Origin: Meira nashicola
Taxonomy: Eukaryota > Basidiomycota > Exobasidiomycetes > Exobasidiales > Brachybasidiaceae
Assembly (NCBI GenBank): GCA_001600355.1
Contig: BCJU01000001.1
Span: 4,774,013 to 4,838,012, forward strand
DNA: 64,000 nt
Direction: 5' to 3'
The notes under the pieces: generated by a model
The model's database searches: none
What the model saw: only the letters and a program-made list of their open reading frames with translations
What the model was told of the DNA's origin: nothing
Program-made: the position numbers and the translations under genes
Part shown: positions 17,544 to 27,338 of the stretch, piece by piece
Position numbering within the stretch: position 1 is the first letter of the stretch
Layout: the number at the start of each line of letters is the position of its first letter

Positions 17544-18174
17544 AATAATGTCTCAAAAAGAGATATCAACTTTGTGTAAGTGAAAAGAAAAAAGAAAAAA
17601 GGTAGAAAAAAATAATGTTTGACTTATTTATGAAAAAGACTACAGTAACAATGTTTAAGGTACAAATCAGATTCAAGAATATTATATTTCATAGACCGCC
17701 AAAATGACTGACAAGGCTGTTCTGGTGCAATATCACTTTGATCCAATTTATATTTTAATGACAAAATTTCAAGTATGGGTAACCATCTTTACAAGAATGA
17801 TAAGAAGATTTCTTCGGAAATTCGGATCGTCTAAAAGATGTTGCTAATCACATATTCCAATGATCATCCTACACATAATATTCTTTCTTAGAATTCTTTT
17901 CAATATCTTGCACGTTCCCTTCAAAAGACATTTTTATTAAAAGATGGGGACTAGCGTGCATTTTTCGTGCGATAAAATGCATGCAATGCAGCAATACACG
18001 GCAGCAGTTTAGGGTTATAAAAGCGCGCTCGGTAATGTGCAACAATTATGTTCCTGGCAATTACATTATGTTCCAGGAACAAAGAGCCGGATAAATGTTT
18101 CTCATATGAATTTGCTTAAAAAGAAGTAATCAAAAAACATCAATCTTTTATCCCTATCACCAATTATCCCCACA
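17544..18174. promoter_or_regulatory. AT-rich region and acid-phosphatase promoter
   Basis: 630 bp of AT-rich sequence. TTATAAAAG (18015-18023) is a good TATA box for the phosphatase gene. Downstream lie two near-identical ATTATGTTCC(T/A)GG copies (18045-18057 and 18065-18077). A GCACGTT (about 17910), resembling a weak Pho4-type site, is further upstream. Confidence 0.5.
18045..18080. repeat. Paired ATTATGTTCCwGG repeats with inverted GTTCCTGG/CCAGGAAC
   Basis: Two 13-bp direct repeats with one mismatch, spaced 20 bp start to start. In addition GTTCCTGG (18050-18057) and CCAGGAAC (18073-18080) are perfect inverted copies, and GTTCCAGGAAC is itself a palindrome. They lie about 95-130 bp before the phosphatase ATG, suggesting binding sites for a dimeric regulator. 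Confidence 0.55.
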
Positions 18175-19761
18175 ATGACTTTCAATATCAGCACATTCTT
18201 TTTATCACTTTTCCTTTTAACTCAACTTACATTCGTTTATACTTGGGATCATCCTCATCGTCATCCTCATAAATCACTTTTACCTATTTATGATGATGGA
18301 AATGAATTCCTTAATAAAGGTTTAAATCCACACATCTTTCATCATTTTGGTACATTTAGCTCACGTTTTACCGTTCAACCAAGCGGTCCTCTTTATCCAC
18401 CTGAAAGATGCAAAGTTGTTCAAGTAACTTCATTAGAACGTCATGGTTCAAGACATCTTTCAAAAGGTGCTTTTAAATCTGCAAATCAAACATTATTTTT
18501 AATTCAAGATGCTATCAAACAATCCAAACAACATACTCACAAATTACCTAAACTTATTCAATTTCTTGCCAATGCAAATATTGATAATACCGTGGAAGAT
18601 TTAATGCCTTTTGGTGCTTTACAAGCATGGTATAGTGGTAGAAGTACGGCTTCAGTTTATAAATCTGTAGCAAATGATGGGGGTGTATTTATTCGATCAA
18701 GCGGAAATGATGAAATCGGACAAGATAGATTATTACTCACTTCAAAATATTGGAGATTAGGTTTTGAAGGTAAACGATTTCCTTCAAATGGAATGTCAAA
18801 TTCTGATAAAGTACGTTCATCATCACTATCAATCAAACCTGCAGATGTTACTATTGCTGAAAATGCTCAAACGAATGACACTTTAAGTCCTTCAACTTGT
18901 CCGGCCGATCAAAAAACAAAACCTGCAAATATTTCAAGTGATGCAATGCAAGCTGCATATGCGAATAGTACAATCTTACCAACAATTGGTACTCGATTAC
19001 AAAAATACTTTGATCAACATAACATTCCACTAACTATAAATCAATATATCATTTCTGATTTAGCAAATTTATGTTTATTTGAAACATTTTCACAAGCACA
19101 TATCAGTAATCAAGGAAAATCACTTGATATGCCGCAAAGTCAATTTTGTCAATTATTTGATGGCCATGATGATTGGAAAATGTTAGGTTATTTTATGGAT
19201 TTAGGAATGTACTATCAAGCCGGATACGGTAATCCATATCATAAAGGTTTAGCTTCTGGGTTTTTGAGAGAATTAATCGCTCGTTTGACAAATACTTTTC
19301 CTTCATTAAATCAACCAACAAGTTTAAATACAACTTTAGATGCAGCAAATAGTCCATCATTCCCTGTTCAAGATGGAAAGATTTATATGGATACATCTCA
19401 TGATGGAACAATGGCATCTATAGTTTCAAGTATTGGATTAAAAAGAAGTCCGTCAAAATTAACAGCTACGAAACATGCGGAAAAGAAATCACATAATTGG
19501 AAATTCGCTCAAATTGCACCAATGCAAGGTAAAATTGTTTTTGAAAAGTTACAATGTGATCAACATGATAAACATTCAAAAAAGATAACAAAAGAATACG
19601 TTAGAATTCGTATGAACGATCAAACTCAAATTCCAGATCAATTTTGGTGTCCAGGTTTTAGTGAAAAAGAGCAAAAAGAACATATTTGCCCTTTATCTAT
19701 ATTTAAAAAGAATTTGCATTTCGTTCAATCTGATTTAGAATGGAACAAATGTTATCAATAG
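18175..19761 (+). CDS. Secreted histidine acid phosphatase (phytase/MINPP-like)
   Basis: A branch-2 histidine phosphatase, likely hydrolysing phosphomonoesters such as phytate or other inositol phosphates outside the cell. It is 528 residues and intronless. An N-terminal signal peptide (MTFNISTFFLSLFLLTQLTFVY) precedes a His/Pro-rich stretch. The catalytic N-terminal motif is LERHGSRHLSKG with R89-H90-G91 and R93. The usual RHGxRxP is altered because Pro is replaced (H94-L95). The C-terminal catalytic pair is in TSHDGTMASI (H409-D410). The overall length and several Cys fit secreted phytases and MINPPs. Three N-glycosylation sequons are easily seen (for example NQT, NDT, NIS). Substrate preference cannot be told from sequence. 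The promoter has a TATA box and paired repeats. Confidence 0.85.
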   Translation: MTFNISTFFLSLFLLTQLTFVYTWDHPHRHPHKSLLPIYDDGNEFLNKGLNPHIFHHFGTFSSRFTVQPSGPLYPPERCKVVQVTSLERHGSRHLSKGAFKSANQTLFLIQDAIKQSKQHTHKLPKLIQFLANANIDNTVEDLMPFGALQAWYSGRSTASVYKSVANDGGVFIRSSGNDEIGQDRLLLTSKYWRLGFEGKRFPSNGMSNSDKVRSSSLSIKPADVTIAENAQTNDTLSPSTCPADQKTKPANISSDAMQAAYANSTILPTIGTRLQKYFDQHNIPLTINQYIISDLANLCLFETFSQAHISNQGKSLDMPQSQFCQLFDGHDDWKMLGYFMDLGMYYQAGYGNPYHKGLASGFLRELIARLTNTFPSLNQPTSLNTTLDAANSPSFPVQDGKIYMDTSHDGTMASIVSSIGLKRSPSKLTATKHAEKKSHNWKFAQIAPMQGKIVFEKLQCDQHDKHSKKITKEYVRIRMNDQTQIPDQFWCPGFSEKEQKEHICPLSIFKKNLHFVQSDLEWNKCYQ

Positions 19762-19878
19762 TGCGAAATATGAAATCTTAATACTCCAATTTCTAACCGT
19801 GAGAAGAATATCATAATAATAATAATAGAGTAGACTATTTACATCTGGATCATAGGCAAAGCCATTAAGCAGATCGAA

Positions 19879-20825
19879 TCATGCTATAGTGAAAATTGCC
19901 TTGACTGGAACATGATCGGATAAAGGTTCACCTGTCGTCTTGCTTAAGAATTCATTAGCATCATACGTCCATGACGTTGCTGAAAGTTTGACATCAGCTC
20001 CAGAGCGATAGCTGTGGGAAAAAAGAAGAAGAAGGATCAGCTGATTGTGTTGCAGCACATAACCTTGTTCACTTACAAAATCTTATCTACAGTTTCACAT
20101 GTATTATCAGCCGGAATTGGATCAGCACACAAGATTGGATCGTCACCTTGAGCTGGTGCAACACCTCCACGATGTAAGGTTACCCAAGGATCCGTAAGGC
20201 CTGCAGTTGCGACAAAATCACTTAATTTATCCATAGAACGAGTATAACGACAATTTGTATCACCCATAACAATTACTGCACGATCAGCAGAATTATCAGA
20301 GATTGCTTGTGCAACTTGAGCTAAATTTGAGACTCTTGCTTGACCGTCACCCGTTTGATCGCCTGCATCAGCATGTAAATTATAAAAATCAACTTCTTTA
20401 CCGTCATCAAAAGTGATTGTCATAAAAGTGAAACCTTTTGGAGTTAAACAATCACCTTCGTTCAAATAACATTTATTCCATTTTGTTCTTTGTAAATTTG
20501 AAAATGCAAAATTGCTTAAAGTATTCAAACCTGAACCAAAAGGTACTCCTCCGCTCGTTGCAGTTCTGAATGGATGTGTATCAGTACTGTAAATATAAGC
20601 ATGATAGTTAAAATCTTCTTGTGCATGAATAACGTCAAACTTTCCATTTGCAAAAGCAGTTCCGATATCCAACGAGTTTTGCTTTTTATCACCTTCACCA
20701 TTACCATTAACTGCTGAAGGTAAACCGGCAACGTTCATCGTTAAAACGGTAATTGTTTGAGCTGCGTTTACAGCATGCAAGCAGGCTAAAAAGATGGGAA
20801 GTAGGAAAAATAAAACGTTTGCCAT
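19879..20825 (-). CDS. Secreted endonuclease/exonuclease/phosphatase-family protein
   Basis: Two exons: 20077-20825 and 19879-20011, joined across a 65-nt GTAAGT..CAG intron, giving 293 residues. The start is ATG 20825 (MANVLFFLLPIFLACLHAVNA), a clear signal peptide. The DNase I-like/EEP fold is shown by VLTMNVAGLP, the metal-ligand region HAQEDFNYHAY, a central NLHADAG, VIVMGDTNCRY (the GDxN motif), and a C-terminal LSDHVPVKA (the SDH catalytic motif). That last motif is encoded only in the second exon, so the intron is needed for an active enzyme. The family spans nucleases, sphingomyelinases and inositol phosphatases; the substrate is not decidable here. It is convergent with the acid phosphatase gene (117 bp between stops) and forms a run of three secreted-protein genes with it and the Cys peptide. 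Confidence 0.85.
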
Positions 20826-21431
20826 TGTAGAATGTTTCGTGATTTTCTGGATAGTATTCAACAAAATATTTTACGCTTTTAACACCTTGTATTTATACCT
20901 TTTCTTCGCCTTTATTCAGGAACCGGATATCCGATGTTTAATAAGGAGAACGTGCAGGATAGTCATTTTAACTTTCGGATCCCTGATCGATATTTATCCT
21001 ATGCAATAAGAATAATGTGCAAGATTACCGCTCCATCTTTCCGTAATGTTTCCGTTTGAGCTGCACAATCAGCTACATTAAGCTTTACCTGCATCTGCGC
21101 CATATGTCAACTACATTAGCGTATACTTTTCCTGCCTGAGCACGTTTCTTGGCACGGCTCCTTCTTTGGAAGAAGAAAAATTAAAGCTTTCCCACAACAT
21201 AAACTAGCACAAGTAATCTTAATTTGCCTTCTGTATTGACAGCGAATGACTTGTGAATGTCCGAATAAGATTGTTACAGATTCCATAATTGGTCATGCCT
21301 TCCATCCAGCTCCGTTTTTTCCGGATCACGTCTGTTGTGACCCTTTGCCATCATACCAACAGAAAAGATTTATTGGGTGAACAAAAATAAGTTTTCGTTT
21401 AATAATAAAGAGAGCAATATACGACACTTGC
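20826..21431. other. Intergenic region, 0.6 kb
   Basis: Upstream of the secreted EEP gene and 3' flank of SOM1 (both minus strand). No gene, RNA or repeat recognised. Confidence 0.4.
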
Positions 21432-21731
21432 TCACATTCGTATCTCGTTCCAATGTTGAGCAGGCGGCATTGCTTTTTCCATCGATTTCGAAAGATAGAC
21501 ATTTCCAACACGATCCGTACTAATGACATGCGTTACCTCTACAGCTGCACGACCAGGACATCTACGTAAAATGCAGAAAGATTAGTGAAGATGTTTTTTA
21601 AGATACTCAAAGACCAACCTAACTCACTTTCGAAAGAACCTCTCCACAGGTCTGCAAACCACTCCATCAGGTAATAATTTACAACTGTATTGGATCATCT
21701 CGTGTAAAGTACATCCATTTTCTGCGCTCAT
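21432..21731 (-). CDS. SOM1: Som1-like factor of the mitochondrial inner membrane peptidase
   Basis: Found by hand in two short exons: 21628-21731 and 21432-21561, joined across a 66-nt GTGAGT..TAG intron, giving 77 residues (yeast Som1 is 74). Som1 is a small intermembrane-space protein that assists the Imp1/Imp2 inner membrane peptidase, which matures some mitochondrial precursors. Family features are present: LHEMIQYSCK (about 9-18), then VVCRPVERFFRKC (about 24-36). This gives the pattern L-x-E-x2-Q-x2-C, V-C-x-P, R-x-F and a final Cys seen in Som1 (yeast LKELVQWEC and VCSPFKRLFEHC). The last conserved Cys is reached only after splicing, which supports the intron. The start ATG is at 21731. 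It is divergent from the SAH hydrolase gene. Confidence 0.78.
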
Positions 21732-22268
21732 TGCGTTCTTGCCAACCTGTTTTACTTCTTCAATATGTTCTATCGCCATCATTCCTTCAGACAATTATAC
21801 CTGACAATGTCAATTTTGTTGAGGCTGGCATTCACTCGTGTGGTCATGCAAGAACAAAGAAAAAAAGACTACAAAGGGACGTGCGACAAGTTGCAACTCG
21901 AACGGTACGACTGGTTCGTTTGAACTTCTCGCATTGCCACAGTGAAGCATAGGTATGTACGCGCCTTAAAGGGAACGTTGCTTTTTTAGACTTTTTCCTG
22001 CAAAAGATGCAAAATAAGCTAAAACTTTCTTCTTAAAAACATTTCCTCTGCTCAAGTGCCTATTAAAACATCGTGAAAACTTCTTCGCTGTAGAAAAAGG
22101 TGTGCACACGCCCTTTTTGAGAGAAACAACAAAACTTTCATAAAAAGTGATTAAATGCAAAAGGCCCATGCCCGCGTGAGAAAGGAAATACATTAGCAAA
22201 TTAACTTCTTCCTTCTTTCTTCTAAACCACAACGTATCCTATAAACGTCATTTATAGAATTATACATC
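21732..22268. promoter_or_regulatory. Divergent SOM1 / SAH1 promoter region
   Basis: 537 bp shared upstream region. ACTATAAACG-like A/T sequence (TATAAACG, about 22240) lies ~30 bp before the SAH1 start. No other gene seen. Confidence 0.4.
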
Positions 22269-23654
22269 ATGGCTGCTCATAACTACAAGGTATGTATACA
22301 AATACTACACTTTCTCATATGACATTTCAATACTAACTCCATCCTCCTTTTCTTCCAACAGGTCGCTGATATCTCCCTTGCCGCTTTCGGTCGCAAGGAA
22401 ATCGAGATCGCCGAAGGTGAGATGCCTGGTTTGGTCGCTTTACGTACCAAGTACGGTAACGAAAAGCCATTAGCAGGTGCCCGTATCGCTGGTTGCTTGC
22501 ACATGACCATTCAAACTGCCGTCTTGATTGAAACTTTGGTCGCTTTGGGTGCTCAAGTTACATGGTCTTCATGCAACATTTACTCTACCCAAGATCATGC
22601 TGCTGCTGCAATTGCTGCTACAGGTATCCCAGTCTTTGCATGGAAGGGTGAAACCGAAGAAGAATACCAATGGTGCATCGAACAACAACTCAAAGCATTC
22701 CCCAACGGTGAAGCACTCAACATGATCCTCGATGATGGAGGTGATTTGACATGGACTGTTCACCAAAAATACCCTGACCTTTTGGCCGGTATCAAGGGTG
22801 TCTCAGAAGAAACCACAACTGGTGTCCATCACTTGTACACCGCCATGAAGCGTGGTACATTGAAATTGCCTGCTATCAACGTTAACGATTCCGTTACAAA
22901 GTCCAAATTCGACAACTACTACGGTTGCCGTGAATCTTTGGTCGATGGTATCAAGCGTGCTACTGATGTCATGTTGGGCGGTAAAGTTGCTGTCGTTGCC
23001 GGTTTCGGTGATGTCGGTAAGGGATGCGCTGAATCTCTCCGTGGTTACGGTGCCAGAGTTATCGTTACTGAAGTCGATCCAATTAACGCTTTGCAAGCTG
23101 CTATGGCTGGATACGAAGTTGACATTATGGATGACATTGCTTCCAAGGCAAACATCTTTGTCACAACTACCGGATGCCGTGACATCATTACTGAAAAGCA
23201 CTTTACACAAATGAAGGATGATGCAATTGTTTGCAACATTGGTCACTTTGACATCGAAATCGATGTTGCATGGCTCAACAAGAACGCCAAGGAAAAGGTT
23301 GAATTGAAGCCTCAAGTTGATAGATACACTCTCAGCAACGGTCGTCACATTATCCTTTTGGCTGCCGGTCGTTTGGTTAACTTGGGATGCGCAACTGGTC
23401 ACCCAAGTATGATCATGTCCTTCTCCTTCTGCAACCAAACATTGGCACAAATCGAATTGTGGAAAGAAAACGATGGTAACAAGAAGTACCAAACCGGAAA
23501 GGTTTACATGTTGCCTAAATCTTCTGATGAAGAAGTTGCACGTTTGCACTTGGACAAGGTTGCCGTCAAATTGACCAAATTGACAAAGGTTCAAGCCGAT
23601 TATCTCGATTTGAACGAAGATGGTCCATACAAGCCAGAACACTACCGTTACTAA
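22269..23654 (+). CDS. SAH1: S-adenosylhomocysteine hydrolase
   Basis: Hydrolyses S-adenosyl-L-homocysteine to adenosine and homocysteine with bound NAD, removing the product inhibitor of methyltransferases. Two exons: 22269-22289 (MAAHNYK) and 22362-23654, giving 437 residues. The 72-nt intron has a TACTAAC branch site. Splicing continues as [18 protein letters not shown], which aligns with the family N terminus. [21 protein letters not shown] (about 47-67) is the substrate region, [13 protein letters not shown] (about 180-192) holds the catalytic Lys, and [18 protein letters not shown] (about 215-232) is the NAD-binding loop. The conserved C-terminal [11 protein letters not shown] is intact. 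Codon choice is biased to C-ending and GGT/GCT codons, as in a highly expressed gene. Confidence 0.97.
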
Positions 23655-24305
23655 ATCTTTCTGTACGGAGTGCTCTCTGACTGGTGGAGCTTTCTAGCTT
23701 CTTTCTCCAGCACAACCTACCCATGTCTTCTTTCAACACTGATGACAAACGGGTAGGTCATCCTATTCCTTATTCCATACCCTATCTCTCAAAATCAAAA
23801 TTCAAAAAAGTGACTACATTTGTCTCTCTTTTTGAATCTCAAAATTATTTTCTGGTCAGACTTTCTTCACGCATGCGTACAGAAATCTGAACATAAGATC
23901 GTCTTAATTATAGTATACATTTATCATCAATACTTTTTTCGTATATATATCTCGTCTCTAGGTTTCCGTCATAGTCAATCACTTGCTGTGTATCAGTATT
24001 CAAGCATTTTCGCTTTTTCAACAAAGCGTTTCAATCCACATCATTGAAAAATCCTATTGAGAAAAGAGTGAAATAAATGCCTTTCGGCTCAGTATCCGTA
24101 TATACCGCGGAAGATATGAATAAGCTCGTGCGACCTCGTGCAAACTTTTCAAGAGCGGCGCCAGTGCGCGGAACGCTAATTTTAAGCACAGACTGTTTCC
24201 TTGCGGTAGAGAAAAGGCTAAGAAAGATTTAATATCTCTTGCTGGCCTATCCGCTCCTCCCCCACCACCACCTTTGTACGTAGTATTGTTCTTATTTGGA
24301 AATTG
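23655..24305. other. Intergenic region, 0.65 kb
   Basis: 3' flank of SAH1 and upstream region of the aminopeptidase P gene. TATATATAT near 23943 is a TATA-like run, and pyrimidine-rich sequence (24250-24275) precedes the next start. No gene seen. Confidence 0.4.
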
Positions 24306-26363
24306 ATGCTGTGCCGTGGAAGGGCAGTATTACAAACACATATACCTCAATTACTTACTTTATCACGACGAACATTCATCCTGGCATTACAACGTACTAC
24401 ACTTTCATCGGCCTTACGAGGTCGATTTCAAAGCAATTCAATCTTAACGAATACACGTAAGAATAACTCATTTCATACCTCTACTTCATCACAAATACCA
24501 AACAAGATGGGTGCAATCGCAACCGGAAAAGTGGACACAACAGAACGTGTTGCCAAATTACGGGAACTTCTCAAACAAAATAATGTGACAGCCTACGTTG
24601 TACCATCAGAGGATGCACATGCAAGCGAATATCCTGCAGAATCTGATCTAAGGCGAGCTTATATTACAGGATTTACAGGATCAGCAGGATGTGCAGTGAT
24701 TGACGAAAAGAATGCATCTTTATTCACAGATGGAAGGTATTTCTTACAAGCAGGTCAACAATTAGAACCCAAAGTTTGGAAATTGATGAAACAAGGTGAA
24801 CCAAATGTACCAACTTGGCAAGAATTTTTGGTGAAAGATTTACCTTCACGATCTAGGATCGGAATTGATCCTTCTTTGATTAGTGTTGATGATGCAAAGA
24901 CGATCTCTGCCGAATTGCAAAAAGTTGGTTCAACTCTCGTTCCAATCGAATCGGGAAATCTAGTTGATCAAGTATGGGGAACCGAAAGACCACAAAGGCC
25001 ACAAAAACCAGTCTTTGTCTTGGATGAAAAATATTCTGGACGATCAGCAAGCGATAAGATCAAGGAACTACGTGCGGAGCTGAAGAAAAAGGGTGATAAT
25101 GTCAAGGGTGTTGTTGCAAATATGCTAGACGAGGTAGCCTGGTTATTGAACTTGCGAGGCTCTGATGTACCTTACAACCCAGTCTTCTTTTCTTTCGCAT
25201 TGGTTTTGTTGGACAAGACCATCCTTTATGTGAACGAGAGCCAATTAGAGGAGTCAGCAAAGAAATACATCGGCAAAGATGTCGAGCTACGCCCATACGA
25301 CAAATTCTATGATGATCTAAGGCAATTAGGAAATGGATTAAAGGAAGACGAAAAGATCTTTTTGAGCAAACGTGCTTCTCTAGCCGTTCAAGAAGCTTTA
25401 GGTGGTTCATCAAAAGTCTTTGTTGACCGTTCCATCATCATCGATCAAAAGAGTATCAAGAACGAGACAGAGATTCAAGGGTTCCGTGACAGTCACATTC
25501 GTGATGGAGCTGCATTAGCAAGCTATTTCGCATGGCTAGAAGAACAATTGCAACAAGGCAAAAAGGTTAGTGAATATGCCGGATCTGAAGAATTGGACAA
25601 ATTCCGTGCTCGTGATAAGGAATTCAGAGGACCAAGTTTCACTACAATCTCTTCCACAGGTGCAAATGGCGCCATAATTCACTACTCTCCCGATCCCAAC
25701 GGTTGTCCAAACATTGACCCTTCGCTGATGTATTTATGTGATTCTGGAGCACAATTTACGGATGGAACGACGGATGTTACGCGTACGTGGCATTTCCAGA
25801 AGCCTGATGCTGAACAGATTCGTGCTTTCACAAGGGTGCTACAAGGACATATTGCAATCGACCGCGCGATTTTTGCAGCCGGAACGACGGGGTATCAATT
25901 AGACGTTCTAGCTCGTCGTCCATTGTGGGGTGAAGGATGGGATTTCCGTCACGGTGTTGGACATGGAGTTGGTCACTTTTTAAACGTTCACGAGCCACCA
26001 CAGGGTATTTCAACACGTGCAGTACATAATGAAACTTCTCTAAAAGATGGAATGGTGATCAGCAACGAGCCTGGATACTACAAAGATGGATCTTGGGGTA
26101 TTCGAATTGAGAATTTGGTCGTGGTACGTAAAGCAAAGACGCCCAACTCGTTTGGATCAAAGGGTTATCTATGCTTTGAGCGTTTGACATTTTGCCCTAT
26201 TCAAGTCAGCTTGATCGATGCATCACTCTTAGATGAAGCTGAGAAGAAATGGATTAACGATTATCATGACGAAACATTGGCCAAAGTTGGACCTATCTTG
26301 AAGGATTTAGGTGATGAAAGAGGATATGCCTGGTTGAAGAAGGAATGTGCAGCACGCGTATGA
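24306..26363 (+). CDS. FRA1: Xaa-Pro aminopeptidase P (M24B), possibly dual-targeted
   Basis: A metallopeptidase that removes the N-terminal residue before proline. It is 685 residues and intronless. The ATG at 24306 gives MLCRGRAVLQ and a ~67-residue presequence rich in Arg/Thr/Ser with no acidic residues, looking mitochondrial. A second in-frame ATG at 24507 (context AAG ATG G; MGAIATGKVD) starts where the conserved creatinase-like N domain begins and would give a ~618-residue cytosolic form. The C-terminal pita-bread domain has the five metal ligands in CDSGAQFTDGTTDVTRTW (two Asp 11 apart), HGVGHGVGHFLNVHEPP (His), ISNEPGYY (Glu) and GIRIENLV (Glu). It is the orthologue of animal XPNPEP1 and yeast Fra1. 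The FRA1 symbol is by homology only. Confidence 0.93.
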   Translation: MLCRGRAVLQTHIPQLLTLSRRTFILALQRTTLSSALRGRFQSNSILTNTRKNNSFHTSTSSQIPNKMGAIATGKVDTTERVAKLRELLKQNNVTAYVVPSEDAHASEYPAESDLRRAYITGFTGSAGCAVIDEKNASLFTDGRYFLQAGQQLEPKVWKLMKQGEPNVPTWQEFLVKDLPSRSRIGIDPSLISVDDAKTISAELQKVGSTLVPIESGNLVDQVWGTERPQRPQKPVFVLDEKYSGRSASDKIKELRAELKKKGDNVKGVVANMLDEVAWLLNLRGSDVPYNPVFFSFALVLLDKTILYVNESQLEESAKKYIGKDVELRPYDKFYDDLRQLGNGLKEDEKIFLSKRASLAVQEALGGSSKVFVDRSIIIDQKSIKNETEIQGFRDSHIRDGAALASYFAWLEEQLQQGKKVSEYAGSEELDKFRARDKEFRGPSFTTISSTGANGAIIHYSPDPNGCPNIDPSLMYLCDSGAQFTDGTTDVTRTWHFQKPDAEQIRAFTRVLQGHIAIDRAIFAAGTTGYQLDVLARRPLWGEGWDFRHGVGHGVGHFLNVHEPPQGISTRAVHNETSLKDGMVISNEPGYYKDGSWGIRIENLVVVRKAKTPNSFGSKGYLCFERLTFCPIQVSLIDASLLDEAEKKWINDYHDETLAKVGPILKDLGDERGYAWLKKECAARV

Positions 26364-26962
26364 GCGCGTATGTATATGCGAATTATATGGATAAAACGGA
26401 TAAGCGTGTGCGAGGGTGATGATAAAGTTGGTAAGATGAGTAAAGTTTCTATTTTCCCTTTTTCTCCTTCCCCCCGGCTAAAAGAGTTTGCTGTTTGGTT
26501 TTATCCACTTACAGTTAACGGGACAATGCCGGAAGATACAAATGTACAAAAATAATCGATGAGCATAACTATCCACATTGATGACGATTTACATTGTATA
26601 TCAATCGTCAATGAGGCTGAAACCATCGGGACATTTATTCTATTTATACTTTATTCATCATAATTAATAATGAGATTTATTATGCGTAGACTTAATATTG
26701 CAAGCAGGCGTTGGCGCTCAGGCTGAAAAAAGGCCTGAATTTCTCCACAATAATTAGCGTGATTGAAATATGTATGAGAAACGGAAAGGTGATGCTGAGT
26801 AACTTTCTCAGCACCCCCACCCATATGATAAGAGCGGGGCTGAGTTTTTGCAATATATATACTCAGAAATTGACGAATTGATGTCAAAGTCATCTCTTAT
26901 CTCTCTTCCTTTATACACAACAGCACCGATCAATAAATGATCTCAATTGATTCAGTAAAGTA
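26364..26962. promoter_or_regulatory. Intergenic region and Cys-rich gene promoter
   Basis: About 600 bp. Close to the next gene lies a TATA element (ATATATATAC, about 26853-26862, ~100 bp before the ATG). Upstream of it is a 7-bp inverted repeat, TGCTGAG-TAACTTT-CTCAGCA (26793-26813), that resembles a spaced bZIP/Maf-type site, plus another GGCTGAG near 26836. No other gene. Confidence 0.45.
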
Positions 26963-27280
26963 ATGTTGGATATCATCTGTGCTACTTTTTTGGAAACGAT
27001 TTCTTTCGGTTGTTTATCATGTGGTCAAGAATGTCGTTCAGCTCGTAAGTAATAAAATGTTGAAGGGGAGAATAATAATAATAATAATTAAAATATGTCA
27101 CACTTTATCGAAACAGGTGATTCTTCAGGATGTTGTCAATCATGTTGTTCGCCATTTACATCATGCTGTTGTAATTCTTCTAGTTTGAGATTGGAAGAAG
27201 ATGAAAACAATAATACTCAAACTATCATCGATCAACAGCCAAGATGGAGCGCTCAAGAGGCATTAAGGAATTGGAAATAA
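26963..27280 (+). CDS. Small cysteine-rich protein, 81 aa
   Basis: Two exons: 26963-27044 and 27117-27280, joined across a 72-nt GTAAGT..CAG intron that contains an (AAT)6 run, giving 81 residues. Eleven Cys fall in residues 6-46: one at 6, C17-x2-C20, C24, CCxxCC at 33-38, and CCC at 44-46. The second half is acidic and Asn/Gln-rich, ending RWSAQEALRNWK. No signal peptide is evident. Clustered CC/CCC motifs suggest multiple S-acylation (a peripheral membrane protein) or metal binding. The Cys content and TATA-containing promoter are compatible with a stress-inducible metallothionein-like role, but this is inference. I do not recognise the family. The stop lies only 58 bp from the stop of convergent LIG1. 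Confidence 0.6.
27071..27088. repeat. (AAT)6 microsatellite in intron
   Basis: Six AAT units inside the intron of the Cys-rich gene. Confidence 0.8.
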
Positions 27281-27338
27281 ATTATTGTAAACTAAATGAT
27301 ACAACAAACACACTACTGTATAGTACAAATTTTTACCA

